In this document: positions 31,998 to 40,004 of the stretch, in pieces
Layout of the letters: the number at the start of each line of letters is the position of its first letter
Position numbering within the stretch: the first letter of the stretch is position 1
Assembly: GCA_945643635.1 (NCBI GenBank)
Contig: CALZFC010000009.1
Location: 623,501 to 687,500, forward strand
Reading direction: 5' to 3'
Origin: Allodiplogaster sudhausi
Taxonomy: Eukaryota > Nematoda > Chromadorea > Rhabditida > Diplogasteridae
Length of the DNA: 64,000 nucleotides
The notes under the pieces: model-generated
Database searches by the model: none
What the model was told of the DNA's origin: nothing
Seen by the model: the letters and a program-made list of their open reading frames with translations, nothing else
Translations under genes and position numbers: made by a program

Positions 31998-33329
31998 ACT
32001 CACTCAAAACTTCTAATCCAACTAGGTGCTTAATTAGCTGCCCTAATTGCACTACAAGCATGAAATATGGTGCAAACTTCAGAAGAGTCAGTCCTCGGAT
32101 GACTCTGACTCTGGAATGGCAACACTTCTTGGCCGATCCTCCATGGGCCAACAAGGCTCCTCCTCTCTCCACCCTCCTCCTCCTCCTTCTCCCTCCCGTC
32201 ATGCTCCACTTGGAAAGAGGCGCGCAAGAACGGACTTTGATCGCGAACTCGACAGTGTTGTCAGGTAGGTACCTTTCTTTTCACGTTATTTTCAGTTATC
32301 ATTTTTGTTTCCACCCTCCTCCGTCTCCATCCCGGTGACTAATTTCTGCTCTCCGGTCTTTAAAATATAGATTTTTTTGCCTGAAATTTTTGTCGGATCT
32401 CACATTTCACCAGTCTAGAATAGCGGGATTATGTCTTTAAGATAAGAAAATGTATATTTTGATAAATGATAAGCTTTCCCGTGTTCAGGAAGCGTTTGGG
32501 GGTTGGTGGTGAAGAGGTTGAGCGCTCGGAGGAGCGTGACGGTGATGGCATTACGACTCCTCGTATTCCTTCTGGAATGGTCGCTTCCACTCCGCTCTCC
32601 TCGAAGAAGAAGAAGGCTCCCGCTCCTCCTCCTCCTCGTCCCTTACCGTCTTCTGCAGCAGCAGCAGCAGCTGCTGCACCAACCGGTGGTGACCACCTCC
32701 ACCAACGTGTCCTGATGCGCGTGCAGACCCTCACTCATCCCGAGATTCGCAAGCTCAGCTACCAGGTCTGCTGCTCTTTCTTCTTCCATCGTTCTTTCTT
32801 TTTTTAAAGCCGAATTCTGCACCAATTGAGAAATGCATATACTTACGAGGATGCTTGTGCTAGTTTGTGCTTTAGCGGAAGAAGAAAATTGGAAGTTCTA
32901 AGTAAGGAGGAGGAAAACTGAGACTAATTTGAATTTTTGATTTTTTTTTTCAAATAACAGACAATACTGGTTGATAGAAGGAGAGCGATGGATGGAAATG
33001 GAATAGGCTGAATCTTTCGATTCCATGTATCCATGTAATGATCTCCACCCCTTGAGGAAACGCCCATCATTCGCTTCGACAGTTCTTCCTCGCGTGGCTC
33101 GGACTCTGATGGCACTCCTCGAGTACCTTCTCCAGTTCTGCTGAGAAAGAGCGAGACCAACCAACTGCGAAGCAAGGAAGAGGCCAGGAATGGTGGTGGA
33201 GGAGGAGGAGGAGGAAGTGTGCCGTGGTGGGTGCAGGAGGCGCAGCCGGCCGAGTATGTCAGAGGAGAAGACGGAGGAGTCCTGGCCAGAGTCACTCGAT
33301 CCATCGCATCGCGTTGCTCTGTCATGTGA
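18175..33329 (+). CDS. Rho guanine nucleotide exchange factor (DH-PH), exon 3 split by a BEL element
   Basis: Fifteen exons that close in phase to 665 codons once the insert is set aside: 18175-18279, 18368-18499, 18600-18609 plus 28122-28210, 28336-28458, 28541-28656, 28971-29038, 29111-29199, 29281-29352, 29572-29681, 29792-29926, 31618-31710, 31795-31894, 32059-32264, 32489-32765, 33057-33329. The DH domain (about residues 45-245) shows RQELYDSERAYLIYLQTLIE, YVEPL and the hallmark LLIMPIQRVPRYMMLLKRL helix. The PH domain follows (about 262-382; ERMFWLFSDILVCGKKK). The tail is Pro/Ser-rich with a Gly8 run. DH-PH proteins load GTP onto Rho-family GTPases at membranes. The BEL insert lies after the first base of codon 83, inside the DH domain, so this allele should not make an intact exchange factor. 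Exon 7 appears to use a GC donor (29200). Confidence 0.85.
18605..18609. repeat. Left target-site duplication of the BEL insert (CGTTG)
   Basis: CGTTG immediately before the left LTR; the same five bases follow the right LTR at 28117-28121. Five bases is usual for BEL/Pao integration. Confidence 0.9.
18610..19095 (-). repeat. BEL 3' LTR (left copy)
   Basis: 486 bp, starts TGTTGAGCCG and ends CATTCGCCGACA on the plus strand. Matches 27631-28116 at a constant offset of 9021 with no difference that I can find by eye. The 17 bases between it and the env end (19096-19112) are not purine-rich in element sense, so no standard polypurine tract is visible. Confidence 0.95.
19113..19439 (-). repeat. 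Inverted-repeat arm: second copy of env 3' end
   Basis: 327 bp in element-sense orientation, encoding the last ~107 residues of env including the C-terminal membrane anchor. Its mirror copy is 22645-22971. Over the shared part the translated proteins are identical. One end fades at ATGTCTAG next to the 3' LTR leader; the other stops exactly where the tRNA copy begins. Confidence 0.92.
19439..19479 (-). other. Captured 3' end of a mature tRNA-Leu, with CCA
   Basis: Read on the minus strand, 41 nt: variable arm TCTCTTCGGAGGC, T-arm GTGGGTTCGAATCCCAC, acceptor strand TCTCGTC, discriminator A, then CCA. Arm lengths are exactly those of a tRNA (5-bp T-stem, 7-nt acceptor strand). The long variable arm and sequence fit tRNA-Leu. 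It ends at the variable arm, before the anticodon stem. CCA is followed directly by env sequence. The last seven bases on the plus strand (GAAGAGA) are shared with integrase coding sequence, a microhomology. This is not a functional tRNA gene; it lacks the 5' half. See findings. Confidence 0.88.
19473..22967 (+). CDS. Inverted block: integrase C-terminus, DUF5641 and envelope polyprotein
   Basis: Continuous open frame on the opposite strand to gag-pol. Order: end of the integrase core with the catalytic-Glu region (PRAPWQGGLYERL), a DUF5641-type domain (WPLGRIVTLHPG), a charged linker, then a hydrophobic signal (MLILLLLATGGLA) opening a Cys-rich ectodomain. A membrane segment lies near 21290-21370, then a second signal (21510-21560) and a second Cys-rich ectodomain, ending in a C-terminal anchor. 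This two-part layout and cysteine pattern resemble the Gn-Gc polyprotein of phleboviruses (class II fusion glycoprotein in the second half), as known for env of some nematode BEL elements. Pol and env share one frame, suggesting one large polyprotein cleaved later. In the present orientation it cannot be read with gag-pol. Family placement is from motif memory, not a search. Confidence 0.85.
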   Translation, partial: EEIEAYAAKEQIQWQFITPRAPWQGGLYERLVQEVKKAIKATIGRKKLTEDEMQTLLTKVEAILNNRPLIQVGETGEVLRPQDLMQPLAKTEAPDFEVDDYDEDDSKKKLLQAWATTNELLDRFWMIWIRHYIPALREQHQKFMKQDRMRAKQSPNIGNVVIIADLLKKRDEWPLGRIVTLHPGNDGRIRSATVQTASGRQLTRSITHLLHLEKNENDNGEENDKEEERTKLSQLKPNPKDKGSGDDKQRYFKSNNQLRKNKPVIKARPNSTPYNLRSTVKKAVVSMLILLLLATGGLARRCPNDKAPVPSNLIFLDECLEYGYAAFSGPDGRICHISRQCPGNALRKETGDMCGPKCSCEQWASGCSFYQGTYTANSTAKNNKVRSTLDSMRPKYCSGKPSPKCSQTPIETTVLQVELYDGSYHPLEEMKLVFPEISRSHCIGEGTKTGTPEYCTEFNCDENGTAFCFLPKAPIAMLATKEGPVAVRQWGSLKRTVYGEAENTETCINCSIICTKGGVYATGNNVRLINLQAAAYQAMIEDPEKQQEIALPHNIIASPYKVTVKMYKKEVVVFEKQIDCQAGAFCERIECTVCWEAVRNPHCIPKLTIAAVIACSYLILTILCTLLKVATCLCKGCQVIRKVLLAAGKVATFCRSQAKWKRTDERRVKPVTFTRKREAVPLLTILFIATTICHACDHSVVISTSEEICETIAGITSCSSQAVSNFKEATTGGTLCLQVKDQEGRAAATIEASIQKIALRCEKISHFYTKAVDIDTTSIKRCSSSGSCVEDRCRTISPNQSITELGTLNDLPGVSGCLPSSGCLWNGCLSCNSACTFYRSVARPRENGVHEVFTCNSFLAVVTLKIDISTNNNTETRTLKMTNGFSETVQGVKVVLNYVVSPPMPSLVDSFVFDGTKIGRLTQEEVREAEQFKCNPNELEQCQLDPNACQCHLIDDDQVSCRCPTGAATTKALHERPLPQRSGSIWLEAEETTIQAIAFKAVADVSITIEGFQFAQIQESDKCELLSSKLQGCHSCSTGAQMSYICTSANDHIIGHLNCKSGLAIAIQCSPDATTRIAVFQATSAQVNEDCNLSCGVSSTAIQIQGQLETLLSDNTIQGSNSRFSQLKEFKSNFIALIKENLEFTVVMMLSSFVIVSMLLKLCF
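22645..22971 (+). repeat. Inverted-repeat arm: env 3' end inside the inverted block
   Basis: Mirror of 19113-19439. It ends in TTCTAGACAT, where GACAT is shared with the integrase sequence that follows in antisense, so the break could lie anywhere in those five bases. Confidence 0.92.
22964..27550 (-). CDS. BEL Gag-Pol, cut inside integrase
   Basis: Start at ATG 27550, 60 bp after the primer-binding site; the frame is also open upstream but that is leader. Order: Gag with DUF1759 (about residues 178-330, LPSFDGNVTEWPSF), zinc knuckles (about 385-440, CRLCGDSHFETAC, CFKC, CRQCGDSSHHSSIC), aspartic protease (about 505, FLDSGSQSS), reverse transcriptase (about 780-950, NLYADNFMFF in place of the usual YxDD), RNase H (about 1073, HVFSDASATGIGAV), integrase zinc finger (about 1360-1410) and core with its first two Asp (TGIDYFGP, ISDNGSNF). 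It stops at ALDV-TAG because the inverted block begins there; the stop codon is created by the junction. Usual BEL pol continues with integrase Glu and DUF5641, found on the other strand at 19473. No internal stops. Confidence 0.92.
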   Translation of the reverse strand: MAATIRSSLMGVISKIKKKIAEAENTDFEVDPEDESGKNELLKTTCCLIASLELMRAELTKTLSEYDEFILRLPDEQQEQARQDKEQREQGVDGTDALMSKAFDALIRLKSNERMLQVATGKLQPPSQGQDNPAEQSHHANPAAVNQQAANQQAATRTNNESVNGFNLLSPRLPVQTLPSFDGNVTEWPSFIQLFRASIDSQPLTDIDKLRYLMSCITGRAKDVVAGYTIVEGAYSDVLKTLEEEYGDTMLNKSRLHAMLRRISKPDESIANTQVAVREMTKICRQLGELGEDIEHEQMAMAIQERLPSWLLTSCVREKRRTQTRQESWNVTRMLQFCQEEIKDRRAVSEIENQLRVKVNAVTINARGQERKSVFQKTEIKPRMKVGKQCRLCGDSHFETACDKYKTAKERREHAKMKKLCFKCLSNRHMSTECTSKFRCRQCGDSSHHSSICSNNKPPIHNRPAWQAPNVTAAVTREEKDVVLLTAPVCLINLETGEEIQATAFLDSGSQSSFISEEAANMLKLQPEEEKRIVVTTFASSQTTDIPSQLFKIGMQQEDGSILQIEVQSVKSIIGSVQSVTPEEFEKQVPKGELTTPSMLIGSDYFWEIVQEKEQTLPSGLTLLKTTLGKLATGTAVVAAITGTTPTKSTKKTAAEKRLDDLMREMHSLECLGIYDDPWEQDDETAKRKFQESMTISNEPGDEGRVVVGWPWKSEQPQLPNNRALCFGRLKSNLRHLKEQGRLEMYDQVIQEQLQAGIVEEVPRATPDEDRLIHYIPHHGVYNPAKKTTKLRIVFDASAGPRGRSLNESMFPGPSMIANLTGMLLRMRCHKIVVTADIQKAFLQLGLHEKDRDVTRFLWLKDPGKEATDDNIRELRFTRVLFGVIASPFLLAASLDNLLNEEDSPLAKELRANLYADNFMFFAETTEETKSKCEEAKRILAKRKMVLREFTCNNKAVHEEFADEPAEKTAKFLGLVWDTEKDTLTIKSGRKRGEVTTKTIVSSEVAAGFDPCGLISPAVLPARQFLQKLNAKYNWKQTLEADDQLEWQRLSEDLLNQQVTIERQIEINETTQIHVFSDASATGIGAVVYLRTKTEHGYKVVPVFAKSRVTPRSETADKVTIPRLELTSAQIGSKLATFVKRELHIQPQKTLLWSDSKCVLSWLKTDKGEKLPRFVANRVNSILNEPIDECRYVNTTENPADLASRGCTLEELKGARLWWNGPNFLSKEEEEWPKLAKEDDETTVTVAAVTKQDKNVLIDTTRFSSLNRLINSTAQILRFARQALKKTGKEPVTRWLKEEPTSEVIDARERTNAVRLLLAQEGRSHPPDKDLQANLDLKKDSDGIWKCHGRLSNSDLPPSAKHPYFVDSKSNLARLLIQDAHERCAHGNVANTVASLRESFWINRARRVTTSTIHECRCCRKRKAAPYRAEEMAALPKERVTRSPAFSTTGIDYFGPLCTLVNGKDEKRWAALFTCASTRAVHLELVPDLSAESAINAISRFVSRRGRPRKIISDNGSNFVLAERALDV
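27610..27628 (-). other. BEL primer-binding site
   Basis: In element sense, TGGTGCGTCGAATCGGAGC starts two bases after the 5' LTR. The TGG start is complementary to a tRNA CCA end. It does not match the captured tRNA-Leu beyond TGGTG; I did not assign the primer tRNA. Confidence 0.7.
27631..28116 (-). repeat. BEL 5' LTR (right copy)
   Basis: 486 bp, apparently identical to 18610-19095. In element sense it starts TGTCGGCGAATG and ends CGGCTCAACA, followed by the primer-binding site. Confidence 0.95.
28117..28121. repeat. Right target-site duplication of the BEL insert (CGTTG)
   Basis: Continues directly into host exon 3 sequence AGCCGCTAAC. Removing the insert and one duplicate gives a 99-base exon in frame. 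Confidence 0.9.
29986..31348. repeat. Inverted-repeat element with a tRNA-like head in each arm
   Basis: Lies in intron 10 of the RhoGEF. Outer arms 29986-30267 and about 31056-31348 are diverged inverted copies, starting GGAACCATCTAAGCATAACC. Each arm holds a tRNA-like piece with box A (TGGCGCAGTGG, 30191-30201) and box B (GGTTCGAACCCC, 30235-30246; mirrored near 31077-31088), as in tRNA-derived SINE heads. A second inverted pair lies inside (about 30600-30655 and 30998-31051). Motifs of the type CGGGGAA..CGAATA occur at about 30354, 30489 (reverse) and 30830. No clear target duplication. Confidence 0.65.
31349..31612. repeat. Two diverged tandem units in a RhoGEF intron
   Basis: Two copies of roughly 130-140 bp share GTGGAGTCGGTAAAA and AACCCATTCC.TGGA blocks. 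The first contains CACATATCAAGTGATTGTTT, which also occurs in slightly changed form at 29959-29985, just left of the inverted-repeat element, so the element may have split an older repeat. Confidence 0.6.
31916..31996 (+). repeat. (CT)n in a RhoGEF intron
   Basis: About 80 bp of CT repeats directly after the exon ending at 31894. Confidence 0.85.
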
Positions 33330-34761
33330 TAAGTATTCCTCAACAATACTTTCCCCCTCTCGAACTATTCGAATCCTTCATCTCCTTTCTCCCTAACCAT
33401 CCGATGTACCTGATCCCGCCGATAACCAACCATATCACAACGTTAGCCTACAACTAACCAACTGCCGAACTTTTGTTTCTAAGGGTAATTTATGTATGTA
33501 GAATTGTTTGAAAGGAATGCTGTGAAAGTTTGTTCCTGGATTTGTACTTTTTTTATTGTTGTCCAGTGATGAAATTGTGGAAGAGCTTGCCCTGTTTTGG
33601 CTAGTGCTCCTATTCTTTTTTGTCTCCAGTGACGCTTTCATGTGATTTGTTTTTCATCCCAAAAAGTACAGGATCCTGCATGGACACTTATTATTTATTC
33701 GCAAGCATATTTAGCTTTCATGCGCTTTTATAAACTTTCATGTAGCTTCTCAATCTCCACTCCACTTTATCCTTAGCAGACTTTCAGCTGATGCCTCAAG
33801 CAATTATAAATCAATCTCGTTTGTACTTTCTAGAATATTGCTTTGTATTACAGTTTCCCATCCCCGAGTTCTTCCTTTGTGTGAAAAGAAGTTAAAGTAT
33901 ACTGAGCCGAAATTCTTAAACTAATCCCCTCCGCCGATAATCATTAAAAGAAGCATTACTTTCCTTACAATTAGAGAACTTACCAATGCATTATATGGAA
34001 TGTGCAGGCTTTTTTTTTTATTATGAGGCATGTTATGGTAGCAGCTGCGTAAATAAAACTTACAATATCAGTAGTTATTTGTATCACAATTTGCTTATGC
34101 TTATGCTGCATATGCTTACATCTGTTATATCAGTCATTAATGAAACTTCTAGGAATAAAATTGACGATTCCGGTCTCCGATGTTGAACTCAATGCATTTT
34201 CGTCTTCTCTGGCGCAACATTCCGAGGGGTTTTCGTCGATCTCTCCTCGAGCCATAACTGGGGACACGAAAATGGCTTATCCGACGAGCCTTGTTCATCG
34301 AGGCAATGGATGTGGCGGGCTCTCATCATTCTTCCAGTGTCACCATTAGCTTGGATAGTGACTCCTCATTTCATTTGGCGGATTTCTGGAGCAGTAGTTA
34401 TGGCCGTAAGCTGTTTACTTCTCCTGATAGAGTTAAGGAATTCTCTGTCGACAATTCTCACCGAGTACTTAATTTCATACAACTTACCTCCTCGAATCCT
34501 TTCAAGCCCTTTCTTCTCTCCTGTTCTGGAGGTTCTGTTCCTCTCCACCCATTCCCCTGTTATATTAGATCTTCCCGCTCACTCAGACATCTCCGAAACA
34601 AATTTATACATAAACGAAATACCAATTCACAGAAACTTGGTTTCGAGAGCCTAAAGGGACCCGAGCATTAAAAAACTCACAGAGTTATAAAAACATCACT
34701 CGACAGAATTGAAAATAGGTATTGGGATGTCGATTGATATGACCATATAGGTGAGGGATAT
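33330..34761. other. Convergent intergenic region, RhoGEF and NDC80 3' ends
   Basis: The two genes point at each other, so 3' UTRs are expected here. An AATAAA lies near 34053. An open frame at 34310-34654 is hydrophobic but has no family I recognise and no splice support, so I do not call it. Confidence 0.5.
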
Positions 34762-34928
34762 TCAAGTGTTCCGAGTCAGAGAGGAATACGTCTTGAGGAT
34801 ACTGAGGCGGAGCTCCTCCACGGTGTCATTGATGATTTGCGCCTCTTCTACCTTCGCAGCCACTCGCTCGGTCAATTCGCTATCCAATTCAATCTGGAAA
34901 AATTTAATACTTTGCCTGCAACCTCTCC

Positions 34929-34971
<43 letters not shown>

Positions 34972-35453
34972 CCTCCCTCTTCATATCTACCTCTCATAAC
35001 ACTACCAATGAGTTTTACCGTACCATCTGTGCCTGTCCAGCTTCCTTGGTAGCGGCCAACTGCTTCACAGCATTCTCAACTTCGAACTGCATGTTGCCAA
35101 CCTGAGGAATGAAACATGGAAATAAGGAAGCATGACGAAGAGTCAAGTTATGAAAACGGAAATATCAAGCATTCATCAAAGAGCCAACATTTCTGTGAAG
35201 ATGCACAAGGGCGTCTTTCTCTGCTCTCAGTTGGTCATTCTCCGCATTGAGTGCCGCAAGCTTCCTCTGCCAGACTTCTCTGTCTGCGTCTCTCGACCTC
35301 TGCGCACTCTCGCACTCTTTCTTCTCTCGCATTAGAAGAACATCCTCCGCTGCCAGCAAGTCGTCAACACGGCGCATCTCCTTCGTCACTTCTCGCATGC
35401 TCGCACCTTCTTTCTCAATTCCATCCTGCAAAGAGAGTACGTTAGGAAGAGTG

Positions 35454-35495
<42 letters not shown>

Positions 35496-35523
35496 AAGAG
35501 AGTAAAAGAGAGAGAAATAGATG

Positions 35524-35556
<33 letters not shown>

Positions 35557-38242
35557 TCCATAATGGCTGACCTGAATATCCTGCGATGTAGCGTGGAGGA
35601 GTTCTTTGCCAGCACCCGAGACGGCGGCGTGCAGATCCTTCATTTCGGAAGGGAGCTCCTGAAAGAAAAAGTGGATGAAGAATCAAGTGGATCTCAGTGT
35701 TTAAATACATTTTAGCTTCAGAACTGTTCGCGGAAGGCAGGGTAAAAAAGGTACTGTCGATTCGACAGACCCATCATTATTCTGGGCCTCCCCAAACCCT
35801 ACCCCACCATGTTTTTGAGGAACATTTAGACAAAAAAAGGTAACCCACCCTGGTTTCCAGACTCAATACATCCATCCCCACCCAAATCTTTTGGGTCCTC
35901 GACAGTGGTTTTTATTCCCTGGCGGAAAAGGGTCCAACAACAAAAATCGGAAGAGTACAACACTTTCGCATTTAAAATTGCCCAAAACCTGTGGTGGTTT
36001 TGAGTGGTGTTTTTACATAACTTTCGGGAGAGAAACCCCACTTCTCTATGGCTGTTTTTTTGGGGCGGGTACCTGGCAAGACTGGGATTAAACACAGGTG
36101 GATCTGCTCTCTGGATCAGACTTGCCAGTTGTCGTGGTTCTTCGTCGAAGAGATGAGAGCGGAGGTCGTGGACGGCGCGTGCGACGTGACGCGCATTGCC
36201 GATGGCTGCTGACGTGGCTGAGAGGGCTGCGGGGATGGCAGCATATCTCGTCTTGTTCAAGTCCTGCAGCTCCTTCTGCAGCTGCTCCACTTGCTGCTCG
36301 GCTTGCTTCTTCTTGTCCTTGGCATTCCTCGTCTTAGCGACATCCCAACCGCTCTTCGCTGTCCTCTCCGCCAGCCGCCTTCTCTTCTCCTGAGCAACAA
36401 TTCTTTCCACTCGTGCCCCTTCCTCTCTCTCTCTCACTCTCTCTCTCTCTCCTTCTATCTCTCTCTCTCTCCACTTCAATCTCTATCTCTCTTTCTATCT
36501 CTCTCTCTTCTCCCTCTCTCTCTCTCTGACCTGTACTTGTGCTCTGAGTTGTTGAACCTCTTCCTGCTGCTTCGCTAGTGCCTCGTTGGCGGCAAGGAGA
36601 TCCGCTTTTTTCGATTCAAGATTCTTAATGTACCCATTACGTCATGTGGAAAAGAAACACACAATAAAACAAGCACGATGCGATAGCAACAGAACAGAGG
36701 CCCTCAGTAGCCATGAATATAAGGGTGGTCGCATTAAGATATGGTACTTTTCTGTATCGGTAGAAATTGGGAGAGTTAACTATGATTGAATTTTTGGTAT
36801 GAAAATTTTGAAAAGGAAAAAAATTTCATTTCAACATGGATGAACAAACCCAAAAAAACAAGATGAGGCACGAGATTAACCTGATAAACATCTTTCTTGT
36901 ACTTCTCCATCGCTTGGTTATCCGACTGTAAACTCTCAATCTCTGTATCCAATGCAGCGCAGTTATTCGGCTGTAAAGAATTTCTAAAACTAGTTGGAAA
37001 AGAAGAAGGAAGGCCGGTCAAGTAAGGCAACCTTAACCAGCAAGGATACCATGACATAAGAAAAAGGATTAACCTCAGACTCAAGCAACTCCACTTGCTC
37101 TCTGAGCTGTATCACTGCTGGTTTCTTTTCCTCCATTGTCTCGTGGTAATGGAAACTCAAAGCGATCAATACTGCTGAGTCCACAGGGGGAAAGAACATC
37201 TACGAAGAGCAACGAACTTGAGCTCAATTTGCTGCTTCAGTCGTCGGATCATATCTTCACGGAAAGCATCGGATGACATGGCAGTCTGCTTGTCCTTCAG
37301 AAACTCCTTGAACTTGACCGCTTCCATCATCAGCGTCAACTGAATGGGGAAATGGTTAGCTGTGGATGGGACAGCAAGGTGCGTGTTTTACTGCATCTCT
37401 TATTATCCGCCTTCCAAATCAGGGAATAAAAGGCACTGTCGAGGACCCAAAAGATAAGGGTAAGGAATGAGTTATTTGGCACGGAAACCAGGGTGTTTTT
37501 CTCCAAATGTTCCTCAAAAACATGGTGGGGTAGGGCTTTGGGGAGGCCCAAAATCAGGGTGGGTCTGCCAAATCGACAGTACCTTTTTCTCCCTGTCCGC
37601 CTTCCAAATGGCGAAAGAACAAAACCAACAGCGGAAAGTCGTCCATCCGTGTCGTTGTCGTCCAGCAGGAAGGGCTGCACTTCAATTGTGCTGTAGATGT
37701 TGACGAGATCGATGAGCCAGCCAAGAAGAGCCAAGTTCTGTTGCAAGGCATTCGGCGCTGCCACCGTCTTCAGATTCGCCGTCTTCACCACAACCGGATA
37801 GCCGATGGCACGCATCATTTTGGGCAGCTTGAAATGGAACACAAAAATTGAAATGGAAAACATTTACAAGAAAAATAAAAACATATTCGGATAGGGGTAA
37901 CCAAAAAAACTTGGCTCTTGCACAATAGGCTTACCTCTTCTTCTAGATTTCCGGAGAACACGTAATTTTCGTCGAAAAATCCAAAGATGATCTCGAACAT
38001 TTCAATGAAGTCCGCCTTGCTAGGACTCTTGATACGATCGATGCTCAGCTAAAGAATTCTCTCATTTGGGGGAAAGTAACAAGATCAGCGGAAAGTTCAC
38101 AGTGATCGCTGCTAACCTCAGTCATTTCGTGGATTTTCTTGATCATTTCAGCCTTGTATTGAGGAGTTGTCATCGGGCGCGTGTCTTTGAAGGCAGCGGT
38201 GGTGGCGCGGACGTACGAGGACTTCCTGGCTGTGGACGGCAT
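34762..38242 (-). CDS. NDC80: Kinetochore protein NDC80
   Basis: Twelve exons on the minus strand close in phase to 561 residues: 38117-38242, 37935-38048, 37630-37827, 37218-37339, 37074-37155, 36881-36970, 36531-36623, 36096-36422, 35572-35658, 35189-35425, 35024-35101, 34762-34893. The N-terminal third is the calponin-homology head of NDC80 (TRPMTTPQYKAEMIKKIHEM, FIEMFEIIFGFFDENY, NLALLGWLIDLVNIY), which binds microtubules. The rest is coiled coil (for example LESEV, KQAEQQVEQLQKEL, AEKDALVHLH). In the NDC80 complex it pairs with NUF2 and links kinetochores to spindle microtubules. Human NDC80 is 642 residues, so this one is somewhat short. Introns 3 and 8 carry MITEs, and several introns hold CT or GA tracts. 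No break in the frame. Confidence 0.9.
35738..35921. mobile_element. MITE in NDC80 intron (CAGGG termini)
   Basis: 184 bp. Left end CAGGGTAAAAAAGG, right end in reverse CAGGGAATAAAAACC, with ACTGTCGA next inside both. Flanks GCGGAAGG (35730-35737) and GCGGAAAA (35922-35929) look like an aged 8-bp duplication. Same family as 37420-37595, in which the body (ACATGGTGGGGTAGGG) is inverted. Confidence 0.75.
37420..37595. mobile_element. MITE in NDC80 intron, 14-bp flanking repeats
   Basis: 176 bp with termini CAGGGAATAAAAGG and, reversed, CAGGGAGAAAAAGG, each followed by .ACTGTCGA. It is flanked by perfect 14-bp direct repeats TCCGCCTTCCAAAT (37406-37419 and 37596-37609), longer than the 8 bp expected for hAT. 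First 14 bases match the terminus of the larger element at 49655-51364. Confidence 0.8.
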
Positions 38243-39562
38243 CGTCACTGAGAAGCGCTGCTGCTGCTGCCCGCCATCCCTGCAAAGTGTTTCTCCTTAG
38301 CTGAAAGAAAGAAGGAAACTCAGCACGCTAAAAGAAAGAGAATGGATCTGACAGTGTGTGCCTCGCTGCACTGGAAGGAAGGTGCCGGCTGCCTTGAGGA
38401 GTTTTTGGCCCTCCAAGAGCCATTGATCCACGGGAATTCGCCATTTTTCGACAAAAAAAACCTACAATTAGAAAAACATAACATATCCCTCATTAAAACG
38501 CACAAAAGGGCAGTTCATCCTTCATCTCTCGTTCATCTAAAGGACAGTTCATCGTCCGTAAATTTCAAAAACGTAAACAAAATATCAAGATAAACTTTCC
38601 TATAGATGAACGAGATGAACGATGAACTCTCCTAACTTCCGCACAAAAGTAAAGAGAAACGTTGCAATTCGAATAGTAAAGAGAGCGCGCATGCGATCGA
38701 AACACGGGGACTGATTATCCCGCCATGCTTAAGAGTTAATGCGCTGGCGCTCCGGCGGCAGAAAGGGAAAATTTGAATTTCGAAATCGTATCTCGTGGAA
38801 TTCTTATCGTTTTTCTGATTATCTGATCATTTTTATCACAAATCACAAACACATCAATTGCTCAGGCGTATGCAAATGGCAAGTGCAGAACAGGTGTCGC
38901 GAGGGGGGCCGGCCAGGGCCACAAGAAAAAGAACAAAACAAAGCCCTCAAGGGCGGTGATGTTGTTGCTGCCATGCGGGACTTTGACGATATAACATGAA
39001 GAATACATTTGAAGATAATTTACCTGGCCGGCTCCTCGGAGTTTGATAAGAAACGAGTCATTATAATTCAATTAAAATGTGGTTAAGACAAGACTGGTTT
39101 ATATGCAAGCCTCTTATAGAGGTAACAAACAAGAAATATATGCAAGCATATAACAGATTGGGTGAGAAAGAAGAGAGGGGTGCCAGAGCCAGGCTCTGAC
39201 CCGCTGCTCCTTGCCGAGCGAGAAAAAGACACTGCACGGAGCTAAAGAAGAGAATAGTGCTCCTTGCGGAGCTAAACTAGAACACTGAATAAGACGGGAC
39301 TTTGGCATGGGGAAAGTGAGAAAAGATGGGAGGGAGAGGCTCGAGTGCGCCCTAGACACCAAGACTGGTCAATCGATATGACCAATGACCTATGTTCAAG
39401 CGAGAGAGTGTTATGAGAGGAGAGAGTGGTTAGAGAAGCAGAAAGCGAGCGAGATGAGCTAAGGGATCTCGCCTCTGCCAAGAATGCTAACACACTACAT
39501 ACAGTATGAACGGCACTAAAAGGCCGACACAAAATACAGAGAAAAAGAAATCACAAACCAAG
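38243..39562. other. Upstream of NDC80; no gene seen
   Basis: Should contain the NDC80 promoter and 5' UTR. No other gene is supported. It ends at TTT 39563-39565, the junction of the Ngaro-like element. Confidence 0.5.
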
Positions 39563-39565
39563 TTT

Positions 39566-39655
39566 ATGCTCTCATCTCCTTTGTCGTTTCGAGCATAACC
39601 TACGTTTCAAACTCTACACTCTCCCGCCTCCGTGTTCCTTCCTTCTCTTTCTCTC

Positions 39656-39712
<57 letters not shown>

Positions 39713-39769
39713 CTTCCTTCTGTTGTTATCCTGCTACCCTTCCAGTACAGATACGGTTTATTGAGTGTA
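39566..39769 (-). repeat. Split direct repeat B2 (terminal)
   Basis: Starts ATGCTCTCATCTCC and ends TTATTGAGTGTA. Matches B1 at 45675-45872 except for a few substitutions and CT-tract length (39657-39708 here, shorter in B1). Confidence 0.9.
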
Positions 39770-39789
39770 CGGTACATGAGTTACTGCCA

Positions 39790-39797
39790 GGTACTGT
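39790..39797. repeat. Left 8-bp target duplication of nested hAT (GGTACTGT)
   Basis: Perfect match to 44289-44296. Confidence 0.9.
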
Positions 39798-39996
39798 CAG
39801 AGGTGCACGCGGGCCCAAATTTTTTGGGCCGGCCCGGCCCGACCCGCCGTTTTAGGGCCCTGGAATTTTGGGCCCGGCCGGCCCGGGCCGGCCCGCTCCA
39901 GCCCGCTCCGGCCCGATTTTTTTACATGTCAGATTCCTCCTACTTCTAATTCTTCCTTTTATTAGCATCATTTATTACTGCCAGAAACAATAATAA

Positions 39997-40004
39997 AAAA
40001 TTCC
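39997..40004. repeat. Left 8-bp target duplication of Merlin element (AAAATTCC)
   Basis: Perfect match to 41434-41441. Confidence 0.85.

Noticed and set aside
34310..34654. Membrane protein gene
   Set aside because: Hydrophobic open frame between convergent genes, without splice sites, family or composition support.
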